DNA of 64,000 bases from Bullera alba (taxonomy: Eukaryota; Basidiomycota; Tremellomycetes; Tremellales; Bulleraceae), in NCBI GenBank assembly GCA_001600095.1, contig BCIX01000002.1, forward strand, positions 1,364,001 to 1,428,000. The letters run 5' to 3'. The notes below the pieces were generated by a model. That model made no database searches. It saw only the letters and a list, made by a program, of their open reading frames with translations, and was not told the DNA's origin. Below, piece after piece: positions 1 through 15,500 of this stretch (position 1 is its first letter; the number at the start of each line of letters is the position of its first letter). The translations under genes were made by a program, and so were the position numbers.

Positions 1-634
1 TCACTTCTCCTGGTTGAGCTGTCCGATTTCTCAGACTGCCTAATAATCCTATGGAGCCAGAGGCATCAAGACAATGCATCCTGTCTCCATGCATGACAGG
101 CAAGCAAGATGAAGGGGCGTCCGATGGATCCGGTCAGGATGGGACAGCTGCTAAGACGTGATGCTACGTGCACTCATCCGCAACGACAGCGAGCACGGGA
201 CTGCTGGGAGGATCTCCGTGACTGTCACGAACGGTTTCGCGCTTGCGGGCTCAGCTTTCGGTGTATGCCCTTGTATGCCTTATCCTGCCTTATCTGGCTA
301 GCATATCTAGCGTGTAATGTGTATGAGTGCCAATTCCCGAGACGTCCCGCCCGTGGCTCTCGAGCTTCAAGGCCACACGAGCCAGGAGCGAAGGGAGGTC
401 CACCATGACTCCGATCGAGGAGTGATGAAAATAGACGGTTTCATTAACCCGTGCCTAGTTCCCAAGTCGTCACTTCCGTCGTCATAGTCCAACCAGATAG
501 CGCGATAGCCAGCCAGCCTCCAAGTGCGAGATATAAAGACTCTGATTCGAGGTCTCCCTATTCTCTTCACACACCTCACCGCTCACATTATAAGCACAAC
601 TACCAAACACATATCAAATCAAAAGTTCTACACA
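1..634. other. 5' flanking region, no gene seen
   Basis: No coding region could be supported here. The open frames are short, lack protein-like composition and do not join to anything recognisable. The last 100 bases hold a TATA-like sequence at 531-538 followed by pyrimidine-rich and CACA-rich sequence that runs into the small gene starting at 635, so at least the right-hand part is probably its promoter and 5' UTR. Confidence 0.5.
531..538 (+). promoter_or_regulatory. TATA-like element of the 67-aa protein gene
   Basis: The sequence ATATAAAG lies about 100 bases upstream of the ATG at 635. Position and sequence fit a TATA box of a strongly regulated small gene. This is a pattern match only. 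Confidence 0.45.
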
Positions 635-937
635 ATGTCCGCCCCAATTGGAAACACCAACACTGGCGCCCCCGCCGGCACAGGTCAACAAGATGCCCTC
701 GGTGAGTCGATTTCTTCACATGCCTTGTGCATAGCCCTGACTGTCCTACAGACAAGGGTGTCGATGGACTCCTCGGTCGAGCCGGCCACAAGCAGAATGC
801 CGGAACCACGGAGAAGATCTCTGATGGCATCAGGTCGGCTTTCAAGAAGGTGAGTTAAGCAGTGGGGGGCGAACGTGCTTGACGCTGATGATCGTTAGGC
901 GACCGGAAAGGACGTGCCAATCAAGGACAAGCAGTAA
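635..937 (+). CDS. Small conserved-looking hypothetical protein (67 aa)
   Basis: Three exons (635-701, 752-849, 899-937) join in frame to a 67-residue protein. Introns start GTGAGT and end CTACAG and GTTAG. The product is hydrophilic and Gly/Lys-rich: it begins MSAPIGNTNTGAPAGTG, has a middle stretch KGVDGLLGRAGHKQNAGTTE and a basic end KKATGKDVPIKDKQ. There is no signal peptide or membrane segment. The composition is like small fungal stress or hydrophilin-type proteins, but I do not recognise the family and assign no function. Exon 2 has exactly the length needed to keep frame, which supports the model. A TATA-like box lies about 100 bases upstream. Confidence 0.75.
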
Positions 938-1287
938 TCATTCAATATAGATAGAAGGAAGAAGGAAATGCATAGCAGTTTACGATATTCATCATAGCGT
1001 ACAGCGCAGCCGTAGAGCATGGCCGCCATCTAACGTCCCACTTCCTGCACCCCACCGAAGTCCGAACGTGTTGCCCCTGGTTCTTCTATTCATCTCACGC
1101 TTCCCGTTCGCAATGACGTCATAGTGGGACAAGGCGACGTCCAAACCGCAGATGTTTGACGCAGGATCACCTTGCCAGAGGTTAACGCAGAAAGCTTGAC
1201 AATTTCTATAAATGACCAGAAGGTGGCGACTGCACCGACGTGGTGATGACATCCATGCAACAACTCATTGACTAGTATACAGATGAT
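938..1287. other. Intergenic region between convergent genes
   Basis: About 350 bases between the 3' end of the 67-aa protein gene and the 3' end of PRP2. It should hold both 3' UTRs and terminators. No further gene, repeat or RNA is evident. Confidence 0.5.
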
Positions 1288-4838
<3,551 letters not shown>

Positions 4839-5268
4839 TGTGGGCAAGGAGACAGTGTCGTTGCTGTCGGTGAATGACTGCTGATAGTGTCTGCAACGAA
4901 AGTTGAGGCCTGAGGTTGCGACTAGTACGAGGAGCAGCAGCAGCCCAGAGCAGGCTAGAGCAGGTGATGTTGCCGTCATGTGGGTGGAATACTTAAGGTA
5001 AGGCAGGGGACTGTTTTGACTTTTGCCACTCGATCATCCTTTGGTCTGACCTCAAGTCTTCAGGGGTACTCGTACTTACATCGAGTCTGGACCTGTCTGG
5101 ACCTGCACCCAAGACGTACCCAAGTCCCAACCTGTCCCAACCAAGACTCAACCAAATCAAACGTACTCGTCGACCATTACCAGCAAATAACAATGCTCAG
5201 TGTGCAAGCTCTTCATTATGTGGCTATCACGCCAGTACAATTCACTATCGGTGCCACACGTTCCGGCA
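4839..5268. other. Intergenic: PRP2 promoter and MFS gene 3' region
   Basis: PRP2 starts leftward at 4838 and the MFS gene ends at 5269, both on the minus strand. The stretch holds the PRP2 promoter/5' UTR, including an in-frame upstream ATG at 4979, and the MFS 3' UTR. No other gene is evident. Confidence 0.5.
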
Positions 5269-7592
5269 TCAGCTCGAGCCTATGGGTCCTTGCTCCTTGC
5301 CCTCCTTCTGGGCCGGCTGACCCCCTAATGCCTCTTCGACTCCTCTCCCTGCTTCCTCCAGATCCTCCTTGATACCGTGCCCATTCGGCAACTCCTCCAC
5401 TGCCGTTTCGGCAGAGTGATCCGATCCCTTCCGCTTCTGAGCGTGCTTTACCTTCTTCGCCTCGACCCACGCCTTGGCCTCTGCCTTTCTCTCGGCGTCG
5501 TCGGCGCGTTTCAGCGGGATCTTCTTGGTGAAGAACACGGTGAGGATAAAGCTCAAAACGGCAAAGGGGATCATGAACCAGAAACATGCTCGAATACCAT
5601 ATGCTAAGGAAAACTCTCAGCTATACTCTTAATTGCCGGAAAGATGGGTACTCACCGTAGGCATGGGTGACTTGCAGTCTCGATGCCGTGTCGATGGCGT
5701 CTCTGACCGCAGCTGTTGGGTCCGCGACGACTCTATTGACCAAATCCGCATCAAGGCCAGCGCTGGATAACCTCCCCCTGACGAGATTGTTGATGATGGT
5801 AGAGCAGATTGTTAAGGCCAAGGTCCCGCCCAACATCCGCATAAAGTTTCGCATGCCGGTAGCCACGGCCATGTCCTTCCGCTCTACCGCAGCTTGAATC
5901 GCCACGAGGGATGTCTGAAACGTCTGGCCGGCACCGATACCATCAATGATCTGGAAACCAATCAGGTGAGCGGTCGGAGTGGTCTCGTTGATGGTGGATA
6001 GCAACCCTAGGCCTATCGACCACATGGCGAAACCGATAGTGAGGGCCCACCAGTAGTCTCCGGTTTTGGACTGCACAAACCCAGTGACAAACGAAGTCAC
6101 TGTCTGGACCGTGACCAGAGGCAGCAAGAGCACTCCGGACCGAATAGCTGATTCGCCCCTGACCACTTGGTAGTACGTTGGGAGGTAGTAGAGCGTGGCG
6201 TAGAACACCATTCCAGAGAACAGCGTGGTTGTCATCATCGCACTGACCGTCATGATTCGGAAGATCCGAAGGGGCACCAGGGGAAGAGCGACGACCCTTG
6301 CCTCGACGTAAAGCCAGACACCCAGGAGCATTATACCAATCACCAGTGGAGCAATGACTGCGGGTGATTTCCACCCGTATGTGCTTCCAGCAAACGAGAA
6401 TGCGAGCAACACCAAGATCGACCAGGCGATGGTCAAAACCGAGCCCCACCAGTCCAGCATTCTCAGCTTCTTCAAAATGCCACCTTTGACCCGCTTGAGT
6501 GGGAGCAGGAAGATGACGATGATGATCGACACTCCAGAGATTGGCAATGTGATGTAGAAGCACCATCGCCATCCGATAGATTCGGTGAATACACCACCAA
6601 TGATCGGCCCCGCCGACATAGCAGCCGCCATGACACAGCCCGATATTCCCTGATATTTCCCTCTGTCCTTGAGCGAGACGACATCCGAGATGATGATCAT
6701 TGATAGGTTTAGGATCCCACCGCCGCCAATACCTTGTATGGCTCGAAAGACGATCAATTGGATCATCGACTGCGCCTGCGACGATGCGAGGGCTCCGATG
6801 AGGAATGTGACTTGGCTGAAGAGCAAGACGATCTTCCGGCCAAAAATGTCCGATACCCGGCCATAGATTGGCTGCATTAGTGTCGAGGTGAGGAGATAGG
6901 AGGTACCGATCCACGGGGCAATGTCGGATCGATTGAACACCTGTCCAATGGTCGGCAAAGCTGTGGTGACACTGCTCGTCAGCACATACTGCTGTGGGGA
7001 TCACTCACATGGTCTGATCGAGAAGACTGCAGAACAGAGCACATGTCAAACCGATAAAGACGAAGATGACCTGTTTCACCGGTAGGAGATTCGTCTGATC
7101 TTGCAACTGCGCTTCGGCATCCTTTCTCCTATCCCGCTTCACCGGTGTATTGCTCCCCTCGATCTCCTTCTCCTCGTCATGTAGCTCATTGTCCGGCTCC
7201 GTCCCGCGACTGTCCTTAGTGGAGTGACTGGACACCGACCCGCGGTTCCCACTTGTCACCTCGGCCTCGTCTTCCTCGTCGTGGTCGTCCAGGTCGTCTG
7301 GTGTGGCATTGGGATCTATGTATCCCGTGCCCGTCTCATGAGTCATCATTCTCCTGAGTGAGGTCTGAGCGTGAATCGAGCCAGTCGTGTTCGTCCGTTG
7401 CAATCCCTCTCTCCCGTCCAAGGTGGATCTCCGTGTGCCTGTCCGAGGTCGAGCAGCATTGGATGAAGATGGTCCAGGGTCGCCGATCTTCGGTCGTGAG
7501 TCGGCGACGATTGTCGAAGAGGAAGCAGTCGCCTTGGCTGGGATTGGTGGCTCCATCTGCGGGACTTCATCTTCGGTTCTATCTATAGCCAT
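5269..7592 (-). CDS. Major facilitator superfamily drug transporter, DHA2 (14-TMS) type
   Basis: This is a proton-coupled multidrug efflux-type permease of the plasma membrane (family inference). Three exons join cleanly. The junction near 7000 restores LLDQTIVTTALPTIGQVF, the DHA2 hallmark in helix 1, and the junction near 5600 restores THAYAYGIRACFWFMIPF in the last helix. Motif A is seen as GRVSDIFGRK and a GIGGGG motif lies in the next helices. Fourteen hydrophobic segments fit DHA2 rather than the 12-TMS DHA1. The first ~170 residues are a long Ser/Thr/Glu-rich cytosolic tail, and the C-terminal ~70 residues are charged. The ATG at 7592 was chosen because the frame upstream has no other ATG. 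Substrate unknown; relatives export azoles, polyamines or toxins. Confidence 0.88.
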
Positions 7593-8100
7593 AGCGAGAG
7601 TCTTCAAAATCGAGAGGTCGAAGAGACGAGGATGATTGCTAGACCTCTGTCACTGGGAGAGCGGACAGAGCGATAATGGCCAAGATCGATGCAGTGTAAG
7701 CCGATCACAATCTCGCACTTCGAACCAGTCGCGTGCAGTGGGGATACAAGATGCTATCACAAGGTCACAAGAGACCTTTGCGGTTCGGGACTTCGGGGGA
7801 CGACCCACTCAAGTTTTTGCATCGGTCATTTCCGAGAGTGACAACCCATCGGATTTGGCCGAAACGTCTCGGTGGCGATCCCCGTGGGAGAGATTAAGCA
7901 GCGCTTCTCTCGCCCTCCCTCGCCAGGTGGACATCCGATGCACAAATATATTCTCTCTCTAGCTAGGATAGGCCACGCAGCGTCCTCTCCGCTCTCAGGT
8001 CTTGGAGCTGGTCGCGAGTGTCATGATTCATACCTGATACATGATTGTCCGATGCATACAACACGCGCACGGCGTTCCGGTCTACATGTAATCTACAGCC
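7593..8100. other. Intergenic: MFS promoter and bromodomain gene 3' region
   Basis: About 500 bases with no supported gene. It must contain the promoter of the MFS transporter (starts at 7592, minus) and the 3' UTR of the bromodomain gene. An AT-rich stretch followed by CT repeats is seen near 7945-7965. Confidence 0.45.
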
Positions 8101-10946
8101 CTAATTCACCTCGGGCTTCTTCGCCTCTGGCTTTGACATCAACGCCCTCACATTCGGGGGCAACAATCGTTCGGCGTCGCTTTTGTCCATTTTGCGCAAC
8201 GCTGCCAGTGGGTAGAATTTGCTCAAAGCCACGAGCTCCAGTCGAAGTCGTTTGAGCGAATCATCCTTGCTGGGCATGGGTTGTCGATCGAGGGGATGTG
8301 GCCCAATCTTCGGTGGGTCGACAGACGGCGACGCAGACGATGGGGCATCAAGCGGCTTTGTGCTCGTGGGCGGAGTGTCTGGAGCTTGAGACAGTGGCGA
8401 TGAAGTCGTGGAACCGATGTTCTCCTCCAACTTGAGTTTCTTCACCTCGGTCCCTGGAGCATCCAGCGATTCCCTCTTCCTCTTCCCGTTCGCGTCACCC
8501 TCTTCAGTCTCGACCTTTCCATTCACCTCGCTTGACGCCTTTCCACTCTGAAGCCTTTTCTCCTCCAGCTCCTTGGACATCCTGGCAATCTCATTGGATA
8601 CCCATTCCAATCCGGTCTTGACGCCGTCTCTTCCTCCTGCACCTTGGCACAAAAAGTCGCCTTGCTCCTTGAGCAACGGCTTGATATCGAGAGGATGGTC
8701 TGGGCGCGTGATTTGCAAGAGAGCCTGCCTCGCATGTTCCATCTTGACCACTTGCAACAGGTTCTCCTGTCTCTGGTTCAGGATCTGCCCTGCGGATAGA
8801 GTCTCGTGAAGACCTTTGAGCTCTTGAATGGTAGAGTCGATAGTGGTGACCGTAGTCGAACGCAGCAGCCCACTGTGCCAATACTCCTTGACGTACTCTC
8901 GAAGCGATAGGTGGTCAGGGTCGGATTCGGGATGAACCTCTTCGACATTTCCGACCCGGTTCCTCGCACCACTCTCCATGGCCCCGTCGATGAAACGCGA
9001 TACGCTCCTGTGATAAGCTTCGCCCTCGACACCACCATAGACCCGCTCTCGTAGCCTCTCTGCATGTTTGGGCTTGGCGCTATCGTCGTAGACGTCGATG
9101 AAGTTGGCCGGAGTGAGTGGGTGGACGCGATGGTGAGTTTTGATGGGCCTGAGCTGGTCTGACAAGGTGCTGGACTCTGATTGACGCGTTCTAGAGGATA
9201 ACACGGCCATCTCGGCATCAATCTCCGGGAACACGCCCCACTCGTTTGTCGTAAGATCGCGTTGGCGCAAGGGCGCAGGTCGGGGAAATGTCGAAAAGTG
9301 CACCGGTGGTTGACCAGACGGACCAGCAATGTCAAAGTCCCACCAATTTCCATCCTTCCTTAGACCCTTCCAGTCTGTCACCCTGCGAGACGTCGACCCT
9401 TCCGTCATACGCTGTGTCGCAAACACTTCCCCTGGCTCGTCCATCTCTGCCAGATCTCGAGTGCCGTCCAAAGCCCAGTGTCGCCATTTTCCATTGAACT
9501 TTTCTCTTCCACGTATTTGCCTCCTGGCATACTGTCGCCTCCCTCCGTTCAGGTTCCATCCTACTGCCTGGGCTGTTGCCGATCCAGGTGCGTATTGCAA
9601 CATCTCCTCGGGGATGTATTGCATTGGACCGACCTCCAGGGGCTCCTTGGCACTGCCTGGAGGCATAGTGGCCCCCCTGCCCGAAAGCATCGACTCGCCT
9701 CTAGTCTTTGTTCCATCGGAAGCCTGGACTTCTGGCTCCGGCGATGGTGTCGGTGTCAGAACGAGGGGCCTGTTTCGCTCAATGTGCTTGAGTCCATGAG
9801 CTAAGACGCGTTGAGCCGAGGTGTGTGGGACTGTTCCGGGCGGGTTGAATTTTTCCGCTGCTGCGGCAAGGGTCTCGAGATCCGTCTTGAACTGGTCAAA
9901 GTTGTCGTAATCGTCATTGTCGATTTTTGACTGCATCGTGCCGAGATCCATCATCTTGTCTTCACCGCCGACGATGCCCAGGTAATCGGGAAAATCCTCG
10001 AGGTTGACTAAACAAATAATCAGCAAGATTTCTCAAGCCGGCATTCCGGTGAGCATACCTGGTTCGTCGAACAGAGCATACTGAAGGAGCCATCAGCTAT
10101 ATGCTTGGCGTTTAGTTACGAAACACTCACATCGTCCTTCCTTCGAAGTTCCACCATGACCTTGTTCATGAGCTCTTTCATGGGCCTCTTGATTCTTTTG
10201 ACAGCACCTCCTGTTGCCTTGGGGATGTAGGCATGATTTGAGGAAAGTTGCTCGACAGGCACCTCCGGTCCAGGCGTCCGCATTTCCATCGCTGAAGGTG
10301 ACAAGGGTGTGGAAAGCGGGTCGACATCGTCATTATCAGGCTCCTGCTTGACTTGAACGCCATCGGGGATCGGGGATACCGAAGGAAGGCTGGTTCTAAT
10401 CGGTGTGGATGGTGTCAAGGGCGGGACTCGGGGGGTTGACGGCCCTGACGACAACAGGCGAGGCGGCACTGCCGATGGCTTCGTTGAGGGTGAAGCCTTT
10501 GGCGTCGCTGATAGCTTTGACTTCTTGGTGGAGCCGCGCGGACGGCCGAGGACCTTGCCATGCTTGGTGACCGAAGGAGTCGAAACGCCATTTTTCTTGC
10601 GGGAGGATTGGGATGAGGAAGGTGTCGAAGACTCGGGTAGAGTGTTCGGCGTTGATGGAGTAGCTAAACCACTTGCACCGTTGACTGTAGATACCTTTGG
10701 GCCAGTCTCAGTGCCGTGCGAGGTCGGTGTTGATGGCTCATTGTTATGGGAGGATATTGACCTGATGAGACCTTGAGACAACTTTAGACGGACCGGCGGT
10801 AGGTGTCCACCTCCTCCATTTTCTTCGACTGCTTTTCCTTTTCCTTTTACGCTCGCGTCTGGCCGTGTGGTTGGTGATTGAAGTGCTGATGAGAGGGATA
10901 GCTTCAACTTGATAGGTGCTATCTTGTCCTTTGCCTGGTTTGTCAT
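8101..10946 (-). CDS. Bromodomain protein (BRD7/BRD9-like)
   Basis: A single bromodomain that should bind acetyl-lysine in histones. The domain spans the exon joins: MKELMNKVMVELRRKDD / YALFDEP / VNLEDFPDYLGIV, then MMDLGTMQSKI and an F-K-D-L...NP segment. Exons are 10131-10946, a 22-nt microexon 10059-10080, and 8101-10007; together they give 914 aa in one frame. The N-terminal ~240 residues are Ser/Pro/Thr-rich with an AT-hook-like GRPRGSTKK. Downstream are a conserved-looking alpha-helical region around REYVKEYWHSG and a Lys/Glu-rich tail with KRKRE, a possible nuclear localisation signal. One bromodomain plus a long conserved C-terminus recalls BRD7/BRD9-type subunits of SWI/SNF complexes; complex membership is inference. 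It shares a 333-bp divergent promoter with TIM22. Confidence 0.83.
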
Positions 10947-11279
10947 TGTCCCCCCTCAGTGTGTGGACGTCTGAGGTGGAGGTGGTCGAGCGGGATGTCG
11001 GGATGGAGGCAGGTCTGGAAAAATCAAATCAAGAGAGAGAGAAGCTGGGCGGCGACAGAAAGGCCGGGGGGAACGAGGATTTGATTCCGCGATCAGCTCG
11101 CTGCCATTTCAGAGTCACGTGACAACACTCTCGAGATTTCGGCGGCGCCGCCAGCGCTTGCTCACTCGGCTGCGTGCAATGCCTGCCTAGGGTTGCTGCT
11201 GCATTGACCCTCTTCTGACAACAACAGATAGTTCACATTACGCCAGCTGCCGACATACGGACTGATATCTACAGCCAAA
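10947..11279. other. Divergent promoter between bromodomain gene and TIM22
   Basis: 333 bases serving two divergent genes. The right half contains a perfect GTCACGTGAC palindrome at 11114-11123. A purine-rich AGAGAGAGAG tract lies near 11030-11042. Confidence 0.5.
11114..11123. promoter_or_regulatory. GTCACGTGAC palindrome (bHLH/Cbf1-type site)
   Basis: A perfect 10-bp palindrome with a CACGTG E-box core, 157 bases upstream of the TIM22 ATG and 168 bases from the bromodomain ATG. The extended GTCACGTG form is the classical Cbf1/bHLH site in fungi. Which gene it serves is unknown. Confidence 0.5.
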
Positions 11280-12009
11280 ATGGTCGGCCAAATCCCTCTT
11301 CTCGCTCCGCTATATCTGCCCGGCCAAGAGCCTCTTCCGCCTGGAGTCATGCCCGAGGAGGCAGAAGCGTACAGGCAATCTTTGGTGTATCAGAAATGGA
11401 TGGGCTATGTGCCAGAAAGCTGTCCATTCAAGGTTGTGTTTGCTGGTGGTGCAGGTAAGTCGAGGTCTCAAGTAGATGTTGTTCTGATCCTGACACCGGA
11501 CTCAGGCTTCGCTCTTGGTGGTTTCTTCTCCCTCATGTCGGCTACGTTCGCATATGAAGACCCTCTGACTAGGGCATCAACCCAGATGGCCAACGCTGGT
11601 ACGAAAGCACAGACGATATTCGTCTTCAAGGAGATGGGAAGGAATATGTGGAGTAGCGGTAAAGGTTTCGCCAAAGTTGGTGCCATCTACTCGGGTATCG
11701 AGTGCTGCATTGAGGGAGTGAGTAGAGCTCTCTTCTTCTGCCTCAGTCCATGAGGATGAAGCTGATCTCTGCTGCTAGTACCGCGCAAAGAACGACATGG
11801 TGAACCCTGTCGCTGCAGGTTTCCTCTCTGGTGCTGTTCTGGCTAGACATTCCGGCCCGACGGCCATGTTGGGTGGAGGAGCTGCGTTTGCTGCCTTCTC
11901 GGCCGCTATCGACCTGTATCTGCGGAAGGCTCCAGCAGAGTGAGTGGCCCGTTCAGCTGCAACACTCTCATCGTAGTATCTAGCTAACCAGTCACAAAGG
12001 GAACCATAA
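11280..12009 (+). CDS. TIM22: Mitochondrial inner membrane translocase subunit Tim22
   Basis: This is the channel-forming core of the TIM22 complex, which inserts carrier proteins into the mitochondrial inner membrane. The join of exons 11280-11454 and 11506-11717 gives the family core [20 protein letters not shown], then [31 protein letters not shown] and YRAKNDM...[16 protein letters not shown], the conserved Tim17/22/23 pattern with Gly-rich helices. Exon 3 starts at 11779. The frame then meets a TGA at 11941, but that TGA overlaps a good donor (GTGAGT at 11940). A branch-like GCTAAC and an acceptor at 11999 would give a fourth 10-nt exon, ending KAPAEEP at 12009 (185 aa) instead of KAPAE (183 aa). 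I prefer the spliced end. Confidence 0.92.
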
Positions 12010-12568
12010 TTCTTGTACCCGGTTACAGCTTCACTCCTGCTTCACACCTAGATTTGACCATGTTGTATGCATCATCACACATCTCTAACGCCAAATCCTG
12101 CAGATACCGAGTCAGGCCACTGGCTCTTCGTGGTCCTTTAGCAGACTGAGATGAACGAATACTGGAAGGCAGATGGCGCCTTCTCGGACCAGGTTCCGGT
12201 CAAGTGACATGGTTACTTTGTGATGGATACATCGTGTCTACTGCAAGCAAAATGATCTTCGATTACTTGCATGTACCGTACTGCAAGCTCCTCCTCTGTT
12301 GCCAGCCTACTAGTAGCACTGTCTGTGTGTATGCACTCGCTGCCCGAGCTTTACGGTGCGTGTGTGATATGAAAGATTTCCAGCCGGCCTCGACCGGAAC
12401 CAGCCAACTGGCCCGCAGCGTAAGATCCGAAAGAAGCGAGCCAAACGACTAGGACCCTAACGACCGTTCTCATACCAGCGAGGGAGACTCGTCATCCTGT
12501 TGTTTTCATCACACCATCAACTTGGTATTTGGCACTCAATCCACCGATATTACTCCCCGCACAGAGGG
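12010..12568. other. Intergenic between TIM22 and F-box/LRR gene
   Basis: About 560 bases with TIM22 3' UTR and the promoter of the next gene. Open frames here lack protein-like composition. No RNA gene or repeat seen. Confidence 0.45.
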
Positions 12569-15500
12569 ATGGACCTCCCCGTCGAAGTCCTCGCGAATAT
12601 CACTGCTCTGGTCTCACCTCCTTTCTACCCACCAGAGATCTACGACCGACCGTCGTTGACCGCGTCACGTTCGACGAGCACTTCTATCAAATCAGCATCA
12701 GTCTCGCGGTCACCGTTCACGCCTAGATCCATCTCGAGCACCAGCGAGGATGACACTGAGAAGAAAGCGGACGAGGCTCCAAAGCTGATTTATCTACCGC
12801 CGCCACCGCACATCATCGAGAACTTGGACCCATTCCCTCAACCCGCTTACACGCCAGTCAATACCGTTGCGGCAATCTCGAGAGCCTCGCACCGGCTCTT
12901 GGAAGCTAGTCGGCCGTGGCTATGGGAGCACGTTGACGTGAGATCGGGGAGGGGGTGGTTGGCCATTGTCGACGCTCTCACAGAGGAAGTGGTGGATCAC
13001 ATCGAGGTACCAACCGAGTCGATACTGCACAGGCATCTCGTGGGCTTGGGTCTGGATCAAGGGCAACTGGCACCTGCGACGCCCCTCAGTCCACAGGGGA
13101 ATGGCATTCTACTGCCTAGCGAGCCTGTGACAGCAGCAGAGGCCCACGCTCAACCCATCACTGTTCCTGGTGGATACGCTCATTACGTCTCGCCGCCTGG
13201 ATCAGCAACCTATCCGTCGCCATACAGTGTCATAGGGAATGGAGCTGGTAGCTCATCTGCCGGACCATCCAATCTCAATATCCCATATATCCCTCACGAC
13301 GATCAACGCTATGCCTACTCCCCGCCTCAACCCCCATCGGCGGCGCTTTTGCTCACTCCCCCTGGCTCAAGAGGCGGATCGCCCCAGCCTCAATTCAGAA
13401 AGCCATTGCCCATCGCCACCATCCTGCAGCAGAGCAAGATGCCCGCAGGGCTGTCGCTCAGCCCCAACCGCGCCAGTGATATACCTGCCCTTGGTAGACC
13501 TCTTTCCGCGGGTATACTCGAGAATGGGAATCGGTTCGATGCCGAATTTGCCAGCAATACCGAGTCCTCCCAAAGGCCAGCATCGCCATCCCTGTTGCAG
13601 ACGCCTGTATCTGCGACGGGATCAGGCTTTGGGACTGGGCCTGGATCAGCGGGTCCATCGAAGATACTGCAACTCAGCGAAGCCGCTTTGAACAGCTTGT
13701 CCTCCAACACACCAACCAAATCGCCCACAACCGCGACCAGCATCAACGCGAGATTGCGCGGTCGATCTCGTTCTCCCAGACGCTCTATCGGATTCAAGAC
13801 GGAAGGCATATCTGCCGTCCTCGACCGATCGCGATCTAGCTCTGCTCAAGGACTACAGCGCTCGGCCTCATCCGGGGGTTCTTGGCCACGACGAATCCCT
13901 CTCGAGCGTAGGCGCTCCTCCCTTTCGAGGCATCGCACTATGTCGGACAGCGGTCTCGCGGACGACGATGACGAAGACGAGGAGGACAACAACGCAGACG
14001 AGGCCGAGGACGACGTTCCAGACCTCGTGCCGACCGCTTCCAAATCGACCTTGATGGGGAAAAAGCGCCAGAGGCATGTCCCGTTTACTCCTCCAAGCAG
14101 TACCGCCGCCCACAACGATCTCCCGGATAGCGACGACGAGGCGATGGAGGACGATCACTCTGATCTACTCCCGCCCCCTGGACCGTACATTCGACATCTC
14201 AGTTTCAACGATTTCCGGACCATTGGCAGTCGTAGGACACAGGACGAAGCCGTCAGGGGCCGCTTCGTTACTGCAGGTAGACTCGAAGGCGTAATCAAGG
14301 TGGGTCGAGCCAGATGACCCAGAGACATCTTGCTTAGACTAGTATAGAACGCACCCAACCTCATCTCCCTCTGCATGACCGAATACGTCGACTCGTCGCT
14401 CTCCTTCCCTGTCCTCGAAGACATACTCTTCCGTGGATACCGCAAACCCAGAGCTCCTCGGCGACCGTCCTTTGCAGCCTCGCTCTCCCGAACGAGGTCC
14501 ATCTCGGTCGACCCGAATCCTTCCTTTTCGCCAATGACCACCACGTCCCAGCTGGATCCCCCACGACCCACCTACGTCCCGTACGAGGATGAGACTGAGG
14601 AAGAGAGGTGGCGCCGGCGATCCATGTTCACGCCTCTTGAAGCGCTCGACTTGACAGGCTGCGTCAGTGGCGTGTTCACTTCGGCTATGAAGGAGTTCTG
14701 GGACACCTGGATGCTGAACCGAGAAGAAGACGAGAGCGAGCACGGTCGAGGACGATCGAGAAATGGCCATCGCCTAGGTTCTGCCAGTGACATCGCGGCA
14801 AGCTCCACCGAGGACGAGGAAGAAGGCCCATCTTCAGGCTATCATCGGACAAACCGATCTACATCCTCGAGGCGGAAACCACGCTTCGCGGCCATGCGGA
14901 GATTGTCTCTCCGCGCTTGCACTACCCTCGACCCACCACTGTTGCAAGACCTCGTCCTGGCCTTTCCCTCGTTGACTCACTTGGATCTGTCAAACACTCG
15001 AGTGCCGTCGACCCTGCTTGCGGCGCTGACGGATGCCCCGCCGAAGACGCTCCGACTCCAATCACTCAGCTTGGCGAGGTGTACGCGACTCGAACCGAGT
15101 GTACTGGTGGAGTTCCTCGTTCAGTCGCCTGTAGTCCAGGATCTCGTCGAGCTCAACCTTTACGTCAATCCGACGGGGGGCATGGCCATGACCTCCAACG
15201 ATCTTCATCGCTTCCTGACCGCGCCTTGCGTCAAGAGCGGTCGACTGCGTTACCTCGACATTTCCTCCTCTGGCCTCACTCCAGCTCACCTACAGCCTGG
15301 CGTATTCCCTGCACAACCATCGCTCCTCTCACTGGGACTGTCGTACATGCCGTCGCTGGCGCTGCAGCCAATCGCGGACTTTTTGTTCACCCAGGCGCCA
15401 AACGTGGAAATACTCACGCTCACGGGAACAGCTGTCGAGTCCGCTCTGAACCCGAGTCACAGCTCACTCGACGTCACGTTGAAACTACACGCCCACTTGA

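Noticed and set aside
109..408. 99-codon frame near the left edge
   Set aside because: Cys/Arg-rich with no protein-like pattern, no splice partners and no recognisable motif.
5943..7004. A 353-codon alternative frame overlapping the MFS transporter
   Set aside because: It lies in another frame of a clear 14-helix transporter, is His/Arg/Trp-rich and lacks domain features.
12500..12568. Extra 23 residues upstream of the F-box/LRR protein
   Set aside because: The extension has no ATG, starting only at TTG, and the ATG at 12569 begins the F-box-like segment.
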